Origin: an uncultured Verrucomicrobiota bacterium
GTDB taxonomy: Bacteria > Verrucomicrobiota > Verrucomicrobiia > Opitutales > UBA9783
Direction: 5' to 3'
Assembly: GCA_946186275.1 (NCBI GenBank)
Contig: CAMHMO010000002.1
Span: 1 to 64,000 of the forward strand
Length of the DNA stretch: 64,000 nucleotides
The notes beneath the pieces were generated by a model. It was not told the origin of the DNA. It saw only the letters and a list, made by a program, of their open reading frames with translations, and did no database searches. Position numbers and translations under genes: made by a program. Position 1 is the first letter of the stretch. Every line of letters begins with the position of its first letter. Below are positions 35,156 to 43,820 of this stretch, in pieces.

Positions 35156-36784
35156 TCAATCCTCGACCGTGTGAACGTACCGCGGGTGTTTGGCGAAGTA
35201 ACGCATCAACGTCAAACGGTGAATTTTGGCGTTGTGTCGTACGTCGACGGGGAAATTTTTATACACGCAAAAGCTTCGAATTTTTGCAGTGAACGTACAG
35301 GCTTTTGCCAAACGGCGCAATTCCCGAAATAAGGATTGCATTTCGCTTTGCGAAAGGCGAGCTTTCGGTTCAATTACGATGGCGGGAACGATTTGATTTT
35401 CCGCATCGAAGGCAATCAATGCCGAACGAAACACCGCTTTGTGGGTATTAAAGATCGCTTCGCAACAGTCGGTGTAAAAGGTTTGTTCTTTTGTTATAAC
35501 GCGTTCCTTTTTGCGTCCGCAAAACCACAAACGTCCCTGTGCGTCCAAATAACCGACGTCGCCCATACGGTGCCAGAGAATACCGTCGGTATCGTAAATT
35601 TTCGCGTTTTTCGTCGCCACATCATCATTCAGGTAACGCTTACTGACGTAGGGAGCCGAGATGGTGATTTCACCGATGTTGCTCGTCGGCAGAGCGTTCG
35701 GCAAAGTGTCGAGTGCACCGTCGGTGACGGGGATGATGCAAACGCGTACGCCCGGCAACGGATGTCCGACGCAGGTGCCGCGACCCTGCAAGGTTTGTTC
35801 GTAGGTGTCCCGTAAGACTTCTTCGGCGGAAACACATGCCACAGGCAGGGCTTCCGTTGCGCCGTAGGGCGTGAAAACGCGACCGTTCGGCACCAGCGCT
35901 TGAACGCGTTTCAGCAACATCGGATGTACGGGTGCGCCCGCCAGAAAGAGACGCTTTACGGATGGCAACAGGATGTTGTTTGCTTCGCAGTACGTCGCCA
36001 GTTTCGTCCACAGGCGCGGCGAACCGAAGCTGTGCGTGACGTTATGCTTCAGGATGGAGGGAATAATTTTCTTCGGCTCGAGCGTACTCGGGCGCGAAGG
36101 ATTGATTTCCGGCAGAACCGTTGTCAGACCCATCGCGGGATTATAGAGGGAAAAAACCGGCAACAACGGAAAATCAATCTCTCCTGCGCGAATATCGAAA
36201 GTTCGTATCAAAGCTTCCGTTTGTGCGTTCAATTCGCCGTATGTGTACACCGCGCCCTTCGGATGCCCCGTCGAGCCCGATGTGAACAGAACCGCCGCCG
36301 TATCTTCGGGACGTGCTTCGGGTTGAAACGTGCAGACAAAGTTACGTTTCGAAAGTTTGCGCTTCAAGCGATCGGATAAAAAAAGAGCCTTTTCGAAGCT
36401 TGCGAAAGGCTTTAAGAGGTAATAAAGCCACTGTCCGCGCGGGACGCTCAGAGAAAAGTTCGGTTTCGTTCTGCGGACGCAGTTAAAGAAATTTTTCAGT
36501 CCCATGCCCGGATCGATGACGATCGGAACGGCTCTCAATCGCAACAGCGCGAAGGTTGCGATGAGTAAATCTTCCCCCGGCGGAACCAGCAGCAGAACGG
36601 TTTTGCCGCGCGAAAACCCTTTTTCGAAAAAGTACGTCGCCCACACGTCGGCTTCATGATCCATCTCGGCGAAGGTTTTTTCCGTAACCGCCGACGTGCC
36701 GTCTTCGGACGTTCGCGTGACCTTTAAACCGACGGCGTTCGGTTGTTTTTGCTCAACTTCGTGCAGGGCTTCAACGATATTCAT
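35156..36784 (-). CDS. OleC-like AMP-dependent ligase
   Basis: 542-residue ANL-family adenylating enzyme. The P-loop is AAVLFTSGSTGHPKGAVY, A5 is FTPYGATEALPVA, A7/A8 is HRMGDVGYLDAQGRLWFCGRKKERV, and the catalytic lysine region is VDVRHNAKIHR. The block FPLLPVFSLYNPAMGLTTVLPEINPSRP is characteristic of OleC, which activates beta-hydroxy fatty acids to beta-lactones in olefin synthesis, and of related fatty-acyl-CoA ligases. The partner genes oleA, oleB and oleD are not adjacent, so the substrate is open. It overlaps nothing and sits next to alaS. Confidence 0.75.
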   Translation of the reverse strand: MNIVEALHEVEQKQPNAVGLKVTRTSEDGTSAVTEKTFAEMDHEADVWATYFFEKGFSRGKTVLLLVPPGEDLLIATFALLRLRAVPIVIDPGMGLKNFFNCVRRTKPNFSLSVPRGQWLYYLLKPFASFEKALFLSDRLKRKLSKRNFVCTFQPEARPEDTAAVLFTSGSTGHPKGAVYTYGELNAQTEALIRTFDIRAGEIDFPLLPVFSLYNPAMGLTTVLPEINPSRPSTLEPKKIIPSILKHNVTHSFGSPRLWTKLATYCEANNILLPSVKRLFLAGAPVHPMLLKRVQALVPNGRVFTPYGATEALPVACVSAEEVLRDTYEQTLQGRGTCVGHPLPGVRVCIIPVTDGALDTLPNALPTSNIGEITISAPYVSKRYLNDDVATKNAKIYDTDGILWHRMGDVGYLDAQGRLWFCGRKKERVITKEQTFYTDCCEAIFNTHKAVFRSALIAFDAENQIVPAIVIEPKARLSQSEMQSLFRELRRLAKACTFTAKIRSFCVYKNFPVDVRHNAKIHRLTLMRYFAKHPRYVHTVED

Positions 36785-36825
36785 GCTTCGGAACTTCTAT
36801 GAAAATACCGATGGTTTTATAAGGC

Positions 36826-39594
36826 TCAAAGCAACCGTCGGCCGATCGCAAACGTGCTCGGTTGTTTGAGCAATGTTGCCAACCGCGATACATCCTCAAC
36901 GCTTCCTGTGGCCAACGTTTCTTTCCCGCCGCCGCGTCCGCCGCATTGCTCAAGAAGATGCTTTAAGAGGTGCTCGGCGGTTATTTGTTGCGCAACGGCT
37001 TTGTCGGAACAGAAGATTAACAATAACTTTTCGCACGCAACCGCAAACACATCCAAAAGTTTTTCCTTAAAAATGCCGCTGCAGACGCTGCGGAGCGTTT
37101 TGACGTCGATGGGTTCCGCTAAGCAGACGGAGGCGATATTTAAAGCACTGCCGTTGGTTTCGGGAGCGGGAATTTTTTTCAAAGCGCGCAGGATATCCGC
37201 CTTTAATGTTGCCGTTGACAGGGTTGAAGCTTCGTTCTTTTTTTCTTTTTTATTTTTCTCAAGTTCCGCCTCCAGTTTTTCGCATCGTTGTTTTAATTCC
37301 AAATATCGACGATACGCCGCCGTTCCGACGCAGGCTTCGATGCGGCGAATGCCGGCGCTGACGCTTGATTCTTTGAGAATATAAAACATACCCAATTCGC
37401 CCGTGTAACGAACGTGCGTTCCGCCGCACAATTCCCGCGAACCGTTCCCGTGTTGCAACCGAAATCCGTCCTTCGTTTCCGTTCCGATGCTGACCATTCG
37501 TACGATATCGCCGTATTTTTCGCCGAACAGCGCAACGCAGTCACTCGGCAGGTTATCCTTGCTTTTTTCTTCGACTGTTACGGGCGCGTTTCCCAAAATC
37601 ACCGCATTACAGAGCTGTTCAATTTCCGCCAGTTGTTCCGCGGAGACCTTTTCGTAATGATTGAAATCAAAACGCAGGCGTTCGTCCGTTACCAAAGAAC
37701 CGCATTGATGCAGATTTGGATTCAAAAGTCGTCGCAGTGCCCATTGCAACAGGTGCGTGGCGGTATGATGGCGCGAAATCTCTTTGCGCCGTTCGATATT
37801 GACCTCCAAACAGACTTTTTTATTTAACCATTCGGTGCGAAGGGCTTCAAAATCAATCGGTTTGCCGTCATCGTTTTGAACTTCATGCAACAGTGTATTC
37901 CCCTGCCAAATCGTGTTTTTAACGTATAAAGTTTTCGGTTCGGTTGTTAAACCCATGAAACCGCTGTCGCCGATTTGACCGCCTTTTTCGCCGTAAAACG
38001 GGCTTTGCCGGACGATGATATAAACCGCATCCGCACCGTCGGCATTTTTCCCGCATATCACATCCGAAACGACGGATTCGACCGTTTTTAAGCTTCCGTC
38101 TTCCTGTATCAGATCGTACCCGACAAAGGATGTTTGGCATTCGGAACATTTCGAATGTGCTACCTGCACCGATGTTTTTTTGGAAGCCGCTTTCGAACGC
38201 TCCTTTTGTTGCGCCATTTCGTTTTGGAATTCTTCTTCGTTCACCGTAACGCCGTGTTCTTTGGCAATCAGTCGCGTCAGTGCCAACGGAAAACCGTAGG
38301 TATCGTAGAGCAAAAAGGCATCTTTGCCGGAAAGTTCCGTATGACAGATGCCGAGATGCAGTTCCAACCGCCGTATACCTTTATCCAGGGTTTGCTTAAA
38401 TAAACGTTCCTCGATTTCCAGCGGTTCGCAGACGGCTTTGTTTTTTAATTCCGGGAAAACATCGCCCATCGTACGGGCAACAACGGAAGCCAAGCGCGGG
38501 AAAAAGCCGACCGACGCAAATTCGGGCTTTTGGTGTAAGCCTAATTTTTGCCCGAAGTAGACGGCGCGCCGAATGATTTTCCTCAGTACATAATTGCGTC
38601 CTTCGTTACCGGGGTAAATCCCGTCGGCAACGGCGAAGGTTGCGGCGCGCACGTGGTCGGCAATGACGCGAAACGCGATGTCGGCTTCCAATAATTTTTT
38701 TTCTTCGGGCGACGGATTTTTCCCTTCGGTCGGTACCCGTCCGCCATAGTGATGTCCCGACCACTGTTCCAGAACATCGAAAAGCGGCTGAAATAAATCG
38801 CTTTCATAATTGGAGGGTGTTTTGGAAAAGTCCGTAAAGTTCCGCGTCGTTGCAAGCATACCCGCCACACGTTCCAGCCCCATGCCTGTGTCGACGTAAT
38901 GATTTTTCAGCGGTTCCAACGAACCGTCTGGCAAAGCGTTGTATTGCATGAACACCAAATTCCAAATCTCAATGCACCGTGCATCGCCTTGATTGACCAA
39001 GCGACCGCCGGTGTGCCCGTCCGGCGTCAAATCGATGTGAATTTCCGAGCACGGTCCGCACGGTCCCGTGTCGCCCATCATCCAAAAATTATCTTTTTTG
39101 TGTCCGATCACGATGTGAATGTTCGGATCAAGACCTGCGTCGGTGAACATCTCCTTCCAAAGTTCGTATGCTTCGGTATCGCGTTCGGCGGGTTCACCGT
39201 CGAGCGGTTCGTAGACGGTGGCGTATAAACGTTCTTTCGGAAAACGCCAGACATCGACCAACAATTCCCATGCCCACTGAACGGCTTCTTTTTTGAAATA
39301 ATCGCCGAACGACCAGTTGCCGAGCATCTCGAAAAACGTATGGTGATACGTATCAAACCCTACTTCCTCCAAGTCGTTGTGTTTTCCTCCGGCGCGGATA
39401 CACTTTTGCGTGTCGGTTACCCGCGCGTCCTTCGGTGTTTGCTGTCCGAGAAAATACGGCACGAACGGGTTCATGCCTGCATTGGTAAAGAGCAAATTCG
39501 GTGCTTTCGGAAGCAGAGAATCCGACGGAACGATGCGATGATGTTTGCTTTCGAAAAATTTCAGGAAACTTTGCCGAATTTCATGGGAACGCAT
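36826..39594 (-). CDS. alaS: Alanyl-tRNA synthetase
   Basis: 922 residues from ATG 39594 (RSHEIRQSFLKFFESKHHRIV). Catalytic blocks are LLFTNAGMNPFVPYFLG and TGPCGPCSEIHIDL. The editing domain has RRKEISRHHTATHLLQWALR with HxxxH and the CGGTH motif (ELCGGTHVRYTG). A C-terminal coiled coil and a C-Ala domain with GGGRGGGKETLATG-like glycine run (CGGRGGGKE) follow. It charges tRNA-Ala and edits Ser/Gly. The open frame extends to 39693 but the family starts at the RSHEIR segment. A TTGCTT/TACAAA pair lies 36 bases upstream of the start. Confidence 0.96.
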   Translation of the reverse strand: MRSHEIRQSFLKFFESKHHRIVPSDSLLPKAPNLLFTNAGMNPFVPYFLGQQTPKDARVTDTQKCIRAGGKHNDLEEVGFDTYHHTFFEMLGNWSFGDYFKKEAVQWAWELLVDVWRFPKERLYATVYEPLDGEPAERDTEAYELWKEMFTDAGLDPNIHIVIGHKKDNFWMMGDTGPCGPCSEIHIDLTPDGHTGGRLVNQGDARCIEIWNLVFMQYNALPDGSLEPLKNHYVDTGMGLERVAGMLATTRNFTDFSKTPSNYESDLFQPLFDVLEQWSGHHYGGRVPTEGKNPSPEEKKLLEADIAFRVIADHVRAATFAVADGIYPGNEGRNYVLRKIIRRAVYFGQKLGLHQKPEFASVGFFPRLASVVARTMGDVFPELKNKAVCEPLEIEERLFKQTLDKGIRRLELHLGICHTELSGKDAFLLYDTYGFPLALTRLIAKEHGVTVNEEEFQNEMAQQKERSKAASKKTSVQVAHSKCSECQTSFVGYDLIQEDGSLKTVESVVSDVICGKNADGADAVYIIVRQSPFYGEKGGQIGDSGFMGLTTEPKTLYVKNTIWQGNTLLHEVQNDDGKPIDFEALRTEWLNKKVCLEVNIERRKEISRHHTATHLLQWALRRLLNPNLHQCGSLVTDERLRFDFNHYEKVSAEQLAEIEQLCNAVILGNAPVTVEEKSKDNLPSDCVALFGEKYGDIVRMVSIGTETKDGFRLQHGNGSRELCGGTHVRYTGELGMFYILKESSVSAGIRRIEACVGTAAYRRYLELKQRCEKLEAELEKNKKEKKNEASTLSTATLKADILRALKKIPAPETNGSALNIASVCLAEPIDVKTLRSVCSGIFKEKLLDVFAVACEKLLLIFCSDKAVAQQITAEHLLKHLLEQCGGRGGGKETLATGSVEDVSRLATLLKQPSTFAIGRRLL

Positions 39595-39724
39595 GTTTTT
39601 ATTTTGTATTTTCGAGGCTTTTCGAAGCAACCCAAAACAGCGCGCGAAGCCGAACCTTCGGAGCGCTAAAAAACAGACTTGCCATCGGAGCAAAAAAAAA
39701 CATCCTGGAGTAAGATTAGCGTCT

Positions 39725-39799
39725 GTCCTGTTCGTCTAGAGGTTAGGACATCGGGTTTTCATCCCGAAAACAGGAGTTCGATTCTCCTACGGGACGCCA
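39725..39799 (+). tRNA. tRNA-Glu (anticodon TTC)
   Basis: Full cloverleaf. The acceptor GTCCTGT pairs with ACGGGAC, the D arm is GTCTAGAGGTTAGGAC, the anticodon stem is TCGGG/CCCGA around loop TTTTCAT with TTC at the anticodon, and the T arm is AGGAG/CTCCT around TTCGATT. The 3' CCA (39797-39799) is encoded in the gene. It lies alone between alaS (divergent) and rplU. Confidence 0.97.
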
Positions 39800-39944
39800 G
39801 ATTGGCTTTCGGGAAGAGTGGCGAGATGCAGCGGCTTTCGTTTGTCTTTTGGGGCGGAAGGATGTTGCTTTTGCGTTTTTCGGATGTCGGGTGTTTTGAG
39901 GGTTTTGCTCCCGTTGGCTTTTTTTGATAAGGGCATAAATTTAC

Positions 39945-40232
39945 ATGGAAGTGATGCGGATTTTTAAGAGCAAAACATTGGCAATGTGCGTTGGTTTTTG
40001 GATTGCCGGTGCCGCGGTTGGTTATGCTTCTTCTTTATCTCATCGCAATTTACGGTGCGGTTCCTTCGGAAAAATCAGAATGAGCGGTACCGTGTCGAAT
40101 GCCCGCAATCGCATCAGGGAATGCCGAAAATCGTTGCGATCGACCCGAAACAGGCATTTGGTGCGCATCCGAAAAGAGCGTTCGAAAATCAGTAAAAAAG
40201 TGAAGAATTTTTCGAATAGTGCGGGTTTTTGA
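39945..40232 (+). CDS. Small basic hypothetical protein with N-terminal hydrophobic segment
   Basis: 95 residues. A hydrophobic stretch (KTLAMCVGFWIAGAAVGYASS, about 10-30) could be a signal peptide or anchor. The rest is Arg/Lys/Ser-rich. No family is recognised. It lies between tRNA-Glu and rplU on the same strand. Another overlapping frame on the same strand (39986-40195) is less likely. Could be a small inner-membrane or exported basic peptide, or not a gene. Confidence 0.35.
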   Translation: MEVMRIFKSKTLAMCVGFWIAGAAVGYASSLSHRNLRCGSFGKIRMSGTVSNARNRIRECRKSLRSTRNRHLVRIRKERSKISKKVKNFSNSAGF

Positions 40233-40298
40233 TGCGAAAATCCGTAAAAAAGCTTGTCATTTGTTTCGGACATGGTTTTCTGTTGTGTAGAAGGTGTG

Positions 40299-40634
40299 AT
40301 GATGGAAGCGGATGCGAAGGCGGTCGTTAAGACACAGGGGCAGCAGTTTTGCGTGCGGACGGGTGATGTTTTAAAGGTGATGCGTTATCCGAATACGGAA
40401 GCTGGAAGCGAGTTGGAGCTCGAAGATGTATTGATGTACGAAGATGCCGCGGGCGTCCGTTTCGGGCAGCCGGTTTTGGAAAATGCGAGGGTGCGCATTA
40501 GAATTTTGGAGAATAAACGCGACAAGAAAGTTACCATACTGAAGCATCGTCGTCGCGGCGGTTTTAAGCGCAAGCAGGGCTTTCGTCAGGCAATATCGGT
40601 CATTAAGGTGGAAGCCGTTGAGTTTAAAAATTAA
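40299..40634 (+). CDS. rplU: 50S ribosomal protein L21
   Basis: About 111 residues from ATG 40299 (a second ATG follows at 40302) with a GAAGG sequence upstream. It has the family blocks [43 protein letters not shown] and [16 protein letters not shown]. It binds 23S rRNA with L20. rpmA follows after 17 bases, the standard rplU-rpmA pair. Confidence 0.95.
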   Translation: MMEADAKAVVKTQGQQFCVRTGDVLKVMRYPNTEAGSELELEDVLMYEDAAGVRFGQPVLENARVRIRILENKRDKKVTILKHRRRGGFKRKQGFRQAISVIKVEAVEFKN

Positions 40635-40651
40635 GGGAAGGATTATTTGTT

Positions 40652-40894
40652 ATGTCGCATCATGCTGCACAAGGTTCGTCGCGGAACGGTCGGGACAGCC
40701 GTTGCAAGAATTTGGGCGTTAAACGCTACGGCGGAGAAAAAGTGCGTGCCGGAACAATTCTCATGCGCCAGCGCGGTACGCAGTACCATCCTGGGAAAAA
40801 TGTTGGCTTGGGTCGGGATTTTACGTTGTTCGCATTGATTGACGGAGTGGTTGAGTGGGATAAGGCGCACCGAAAGGTGTGGGTAATTGCCTAA
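40652..40894 (+). CDS. rpmA: 50S ribosomal protein L27
   Basis: 80 residues with the L27 blocks [27 protein letters not shown] and [24 protein letters not shown]27 contacts the peptidyl-transferase centre through its N-terminus. The protein begins [10 protein letters not shown], so the Firmicutes-type cleaved N-terminal extension is absent. An AGGGAAGGA Shine-Dalgarno-like run precedes the ATG. Confidence 0.96.
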   Translation: MSHHAAQGSSRNGRDSRCKNLGVKRYGGEKVRAGTILMRQRGTQYHPGKNVGLGRDFTLFALIDGVVEWDKAHRKVWVIA

Positions 40895-41248
40895 GACTTA
40901 GGTAGCATTTTGGATGTTGTGCTCTGTGCTTTGTTGCTTTTTCGGTGTAGAGGGTTAAATTTTTCGGTTGTGTCTGCTTTGTTTTTTGTCGGTTTGCGAG
41001 ATTGTCGTGTGCGTTAAATGCACCACGGTGGTTATTTATAGCAACTAAGAGGTTTCTATTTTTTTCCATTTCTTGAGTGGGGAATGTTAGGTTTTATCCT
41101 TGCGGGTCTTGCAGGGTGCGACTACCATCGCTTGCCATAATCTTCCAGAGGGTGTGTTGCCTAGGGATATGGTAGGGGATTTTTGAGTATCACTCATTAT
41201 CTGGAGTAATTTTGAAAGAAGAAAAAATATGGTGCGTGTTTGCTATAA
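40895..41248. other. Intergenic region after rpmA
   Basis: About 350 bases without a supported gene or RNA. A GC-richer patch (about 41098-41165) has no fold I recognise. Confidence 0.35.
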
Positions 41249-41461
41249 ATTTTCATTAAAAGAGATTTAAAATGCTCCACTGTAGGTTTAGACAGCTATC
41301 GGTTTTGCAACAAGGTAAGGAAAAATCCTCGCTGTGTGTTTTGTGAGTATGTCAAGGGAAGTATTCCTGAGGTGGTGATTGGTAATCGTTGTCAGGTGAA
41401 TGTCTCAAATTCTGTGTATCTTTCGCAAGCCTCCGATGCATTCGATAAACTTAAACGTTGA
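41249..41461 (+). pseudogene. 70-codon open fragment without a start codon
   Basis: Open from a TAA at 41246-41248 to TGA 41459-41461 with no ATG/GTG/TTG near the 5' end. The translation reads like protein (KCSTVGLDSYRFCNKVRKNP, then CVFCEYVKGSIPEVVIGNRC and YLSQASDAFDKLKR). A CxxC pair is visible but no family is recognised. It may be the 3' remnant of a lost gene, or start at the internal GTG in CVFCEY. Confidence 0.25.
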
Positions 41462-41484
41462 GAGTCGGTGTTTATCGCCATCCC

Positions 41485-42300
41485 TTAAAACAAATCCCCG
41501 TCCGCCGCCGGCGTATCCGTATCGGTGTTTGTCAGTTTTGAAGCGCGTTCGAAATGATCCGCGTAAAATGCCTCAAAGTCCGTTGCCGAAATTTCCTTCG
41601 GGCAGTAGTTCGCCGCACCAGTGTATTCAATACCGATGTATTTTGTTTCGGGGAAGGCTTGCAACAGAGCCGTTTGCACGTCGGCGTGATTTTGCGGGCG
41701 ATCGTCGACCAGAATGATACACTTCGGGGTGTAACGGACGGCTTTTAAAAAGGCGCACAGGACGGTTCCTTTGGTGGTATTGCCGCGTTCGCTGTTCGAA
41801 AAGAGAATGCCTTTGTAATAGGTCGGGTAATAACCGCGGTATCGCGGGCAGGTGTCGAGAATAATTTCCGATTGCGGGAAAGCGTGTTCGAAGCAAAGTC
41901 CCAACTGCTTTAAATCTTCGTAGCGCCGAACCTCCATGCGTTTGCCCAAAAAATCGCCCGTGACCGTGGCGGTGAAGGCGATGGTTCTCATCTTCAGTGA
42001 TGCCAAAACGGAAAGAATATCGCTGTCCGTGATGCGTTGCGGCAAGAGAAAATTGAAGCAAAACGTCAGGCAGGTGTCCAATTTCGGGTAGCGTGACTGA
42101 ATGGAGCGATAGATATCCAGGTGCTTTTTCAGGTTCGGCATGTAAGCGGCGGGATGCTCCGGTTGCGTCAGCGTCATGTCGACATCGAACAGACAGAGGA
42201 CGTCTTCGCTTTTGTAAGAAGCCGTTTGCGTTGCAATGTACGTACCGACATCGCGCATGCGATTAAAGGAAGCGGAAATACCGTTGGGTGCGGTTGTCAC
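41485..42300 (-). CDS. DUF2608-type HAD-superfamily protein
   Basis: 271 residues from GTG 42300. HAD motif I is LCLFDVDMTLTQPEHP (DxDxT), motif II is AFTATVTG, and motif IV is CIILVDDRPQNHADV. The overall layout with Lys/Asn-rich insert and the closing YIGIEYTGAANYCP segment matches DUF2608, a family found mainly in intracellular or host-associated bacteria such as Legionella and Chlamydiae. A phosphatase activity is inferred and the substrate is unknown. The frame is open to 42495, but GTG 42300 sits directly after a strong promoter. Confidence 0.7.
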   Translation of the reverse strand: MTTAPNGISASFNRMRDVGTYIATQTASYKSEDVLCLFDVDMTLTQPEHPAAYMPNLKKHLDIYRSIQSRYPKLDTCLTFCFNFLLPQRITDSDILSVLASLKMRTIAFTATVTGDFLGKRMEVRRYEDLKQLGLCFEHAFPQSEIILDTCPRYRGYYPTYYKGILFSNSERGNTTKGTVLCAFLKAVRYTPKCIILVDDRPQNHADVQTALLQAFPETKYIGIEYTGAANYCPKEISATDFEAFYADHFERASKLTNTDTDTPAADGDLF

Positions 42301-42306
42301 ACATAT

Positions 42307-42336
42307 ATTATACGTCGAAACCGTCGGTCGGTTCAA
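42307..42336 (-). promoter_or_regulatory. Promoter of the DUF2608 gene
   Basis: On the minus strand TTGAAC (42331-42336), 18-bp spacer and perfect TATAAT (42307-42312), six bases before GTG 42300. Transcription would start at or next to the GTG. Confidence 0.6.
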
Positions 42337-42494
42337 GAAAAACGCATCCGTGCGTGAGGAACAAGGATGATTTGAGTTTGGAACAAGCTTATCAAAATTT
42401 ATGTAAGCGTTCGGGTGCAATACGGTTTTCAAATGCCCGTAACGGTTACGAAAACGATACTTTTTTGAAAGTATGCTCTTTGCGAAGGTCGGCA

Positions 42495-43628
42495 TCAGTG
42501 TTTAAGTGCCCGTCGCAACAGTATCACCGCCAATCCCTGAAAAACAACATGCGGTAACCAGACCAACATGTCCGGGCGGTATTGCGGTGATGTTTCCAGC
42601 CACGAAATCGCCATGACGATGAAGTAGAAACTCAGCGCCAGAGCGATGGCGAGCACCAGGTTGGCGGAGGTTTCGGCACGGCTCAGCCGAATGCCCAGCG
42701 GAATAGCAATCAGCACCAGCGACAGAGTTGCGAACGACATGACGGCGTTCTTTTGAATTTCAAGGTTGGTTGTGACTTTATATTTATAATTTTGCGTACC
42801 CGGCGTGCCGTTTTCGACGGATTTGCGTTCGTTGAGCAGTTCCGAAAGCGTCATGTAGCCCAACTTTTTATAAAAGTATTCGCCTCCGAGCATTGCCGTC
42901 AGCGGCAGGGCAATGTCGGTGCTGTCGAAGGCAATCGCCTGAGCGTCCGATGAGCCGTCCGGGCGCGTGGAATACTTTTCGCCGGAAGCTTTCAACAGCG
43001 TGAGAATGATGGCATTTTTTTGTGCATCGTAACGCAAAATGCCGCGCTTGGAATGCAGAAACAAATTTGCTCCAGACGTTTGGCGACTGTCCAGTTCCCA
43101 CAGCCAGCAATTTTCGACTGTATCGTTTTGCTTTTTCTCGACGTAAAACAGGTATCCCGGGAAATCTTTCACGAAGGTTCTGGCTTGGATGAACGACAGC
43201 GGCTTTTGACGGATGATGTTCCCGAGGGCTTTGCGGTAGTACACGATGGAATGCGGTCCCCAGTGAAAATTGACGATGAGCGTGAAAATAACGCCGATCG
43301 CGGACATCAATAACAACGGTGCGATAATGCGCCACAGGCTCAAACCCGAAGCTTTCATGGCGATGAGTTCGTTCTGTGACGAAAGCCGTCCCAGTACCAG
43401 CAACGTCGCCGTCAGAATCCCCAACGGCAGCGAGTAAGCAATCATGGACGGGATGAGATGAAACAGCGTATCAAAGAAAAACGACCATTCGATTTTACCG
43501 CTCGCCAGCAACGGCAGAATATCCTTCACGGCATTTCCGGCGACCAAAACAAATACAAACAGCAATACCGTGTTGAAGGCGGCGAAAAAAAATTGCCGCA
43601 ACAGGTAGCGTTGGAGAAGGTTGGGCAC
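42495..43628 (-). CDS. LptF/LptG-family permease
   Basis: 377 residues from GTG. It has the YjgP/YjgQ layout: three N-terminal transmembrane helices (LLRQFFFAAFNTVLLFVFVL...), SSQNELIAMKASGLSLWRI, a periplasmic beta-jellyroll of about 150 residues, and three C-terminal helices with IPLGIRLSRAE. LptF and LptG form the inner-membrane ABC permease that extracts LPS towards the outer membrane. It implies an LPS-bearing diderm. Which of the two paralogs this is cannot be settled, and no partner gene is adjacent. Confidence 0.88.
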   Translation of the reverse strand: MPNLLQRYLLRQFFFAAFNTVLLFVFVLVAGNAVKDILPLLASGKIEWSFFFDTLFHLIPSMIAYSLPLGILTATLLVLGRLSSQNELIAMKASGLSLWRIIAPLLLMSAIGVIFTLIVNFHWGPHSIVYYRKALGNIIRQKPLSFIQARTFVKDFPGYLFYVEKKQNDTVENCWLWELDSRQTSGANLFLHSKRGILRYDAQKNAIILTLLKASGEKYSTRPDGSSDAQAIAFDSTDIALPLTAMLGGEYFYKKLGYMTLSELLNERKSVENGTPGTQNYKYKVTTNLEIQKNAVMSFATLSLVLIAIPLGIRLSRAETSANLVLAIALALSFYFIVMAISWLETSPQYRPDMLVWLPHVVFQGLAVILLRRALKH

Positions 43629-43820
43629 GGTTTATTTTAGGATAAAAATACGAAAAGTTGGAAGAAAACACTCCCTTTACGAAAAGGGGTGGAAGAAAAA
43701 CGACCACATTTACTCGCCTGATGAACGAAACTGGATTGTTCTAAACGGAACCAATATTCTCAAAAGTATTGTGTCTCAATCTTTCGCCATGAGCGAACCC
43801 TCTATTAAAAAACAACAAAA

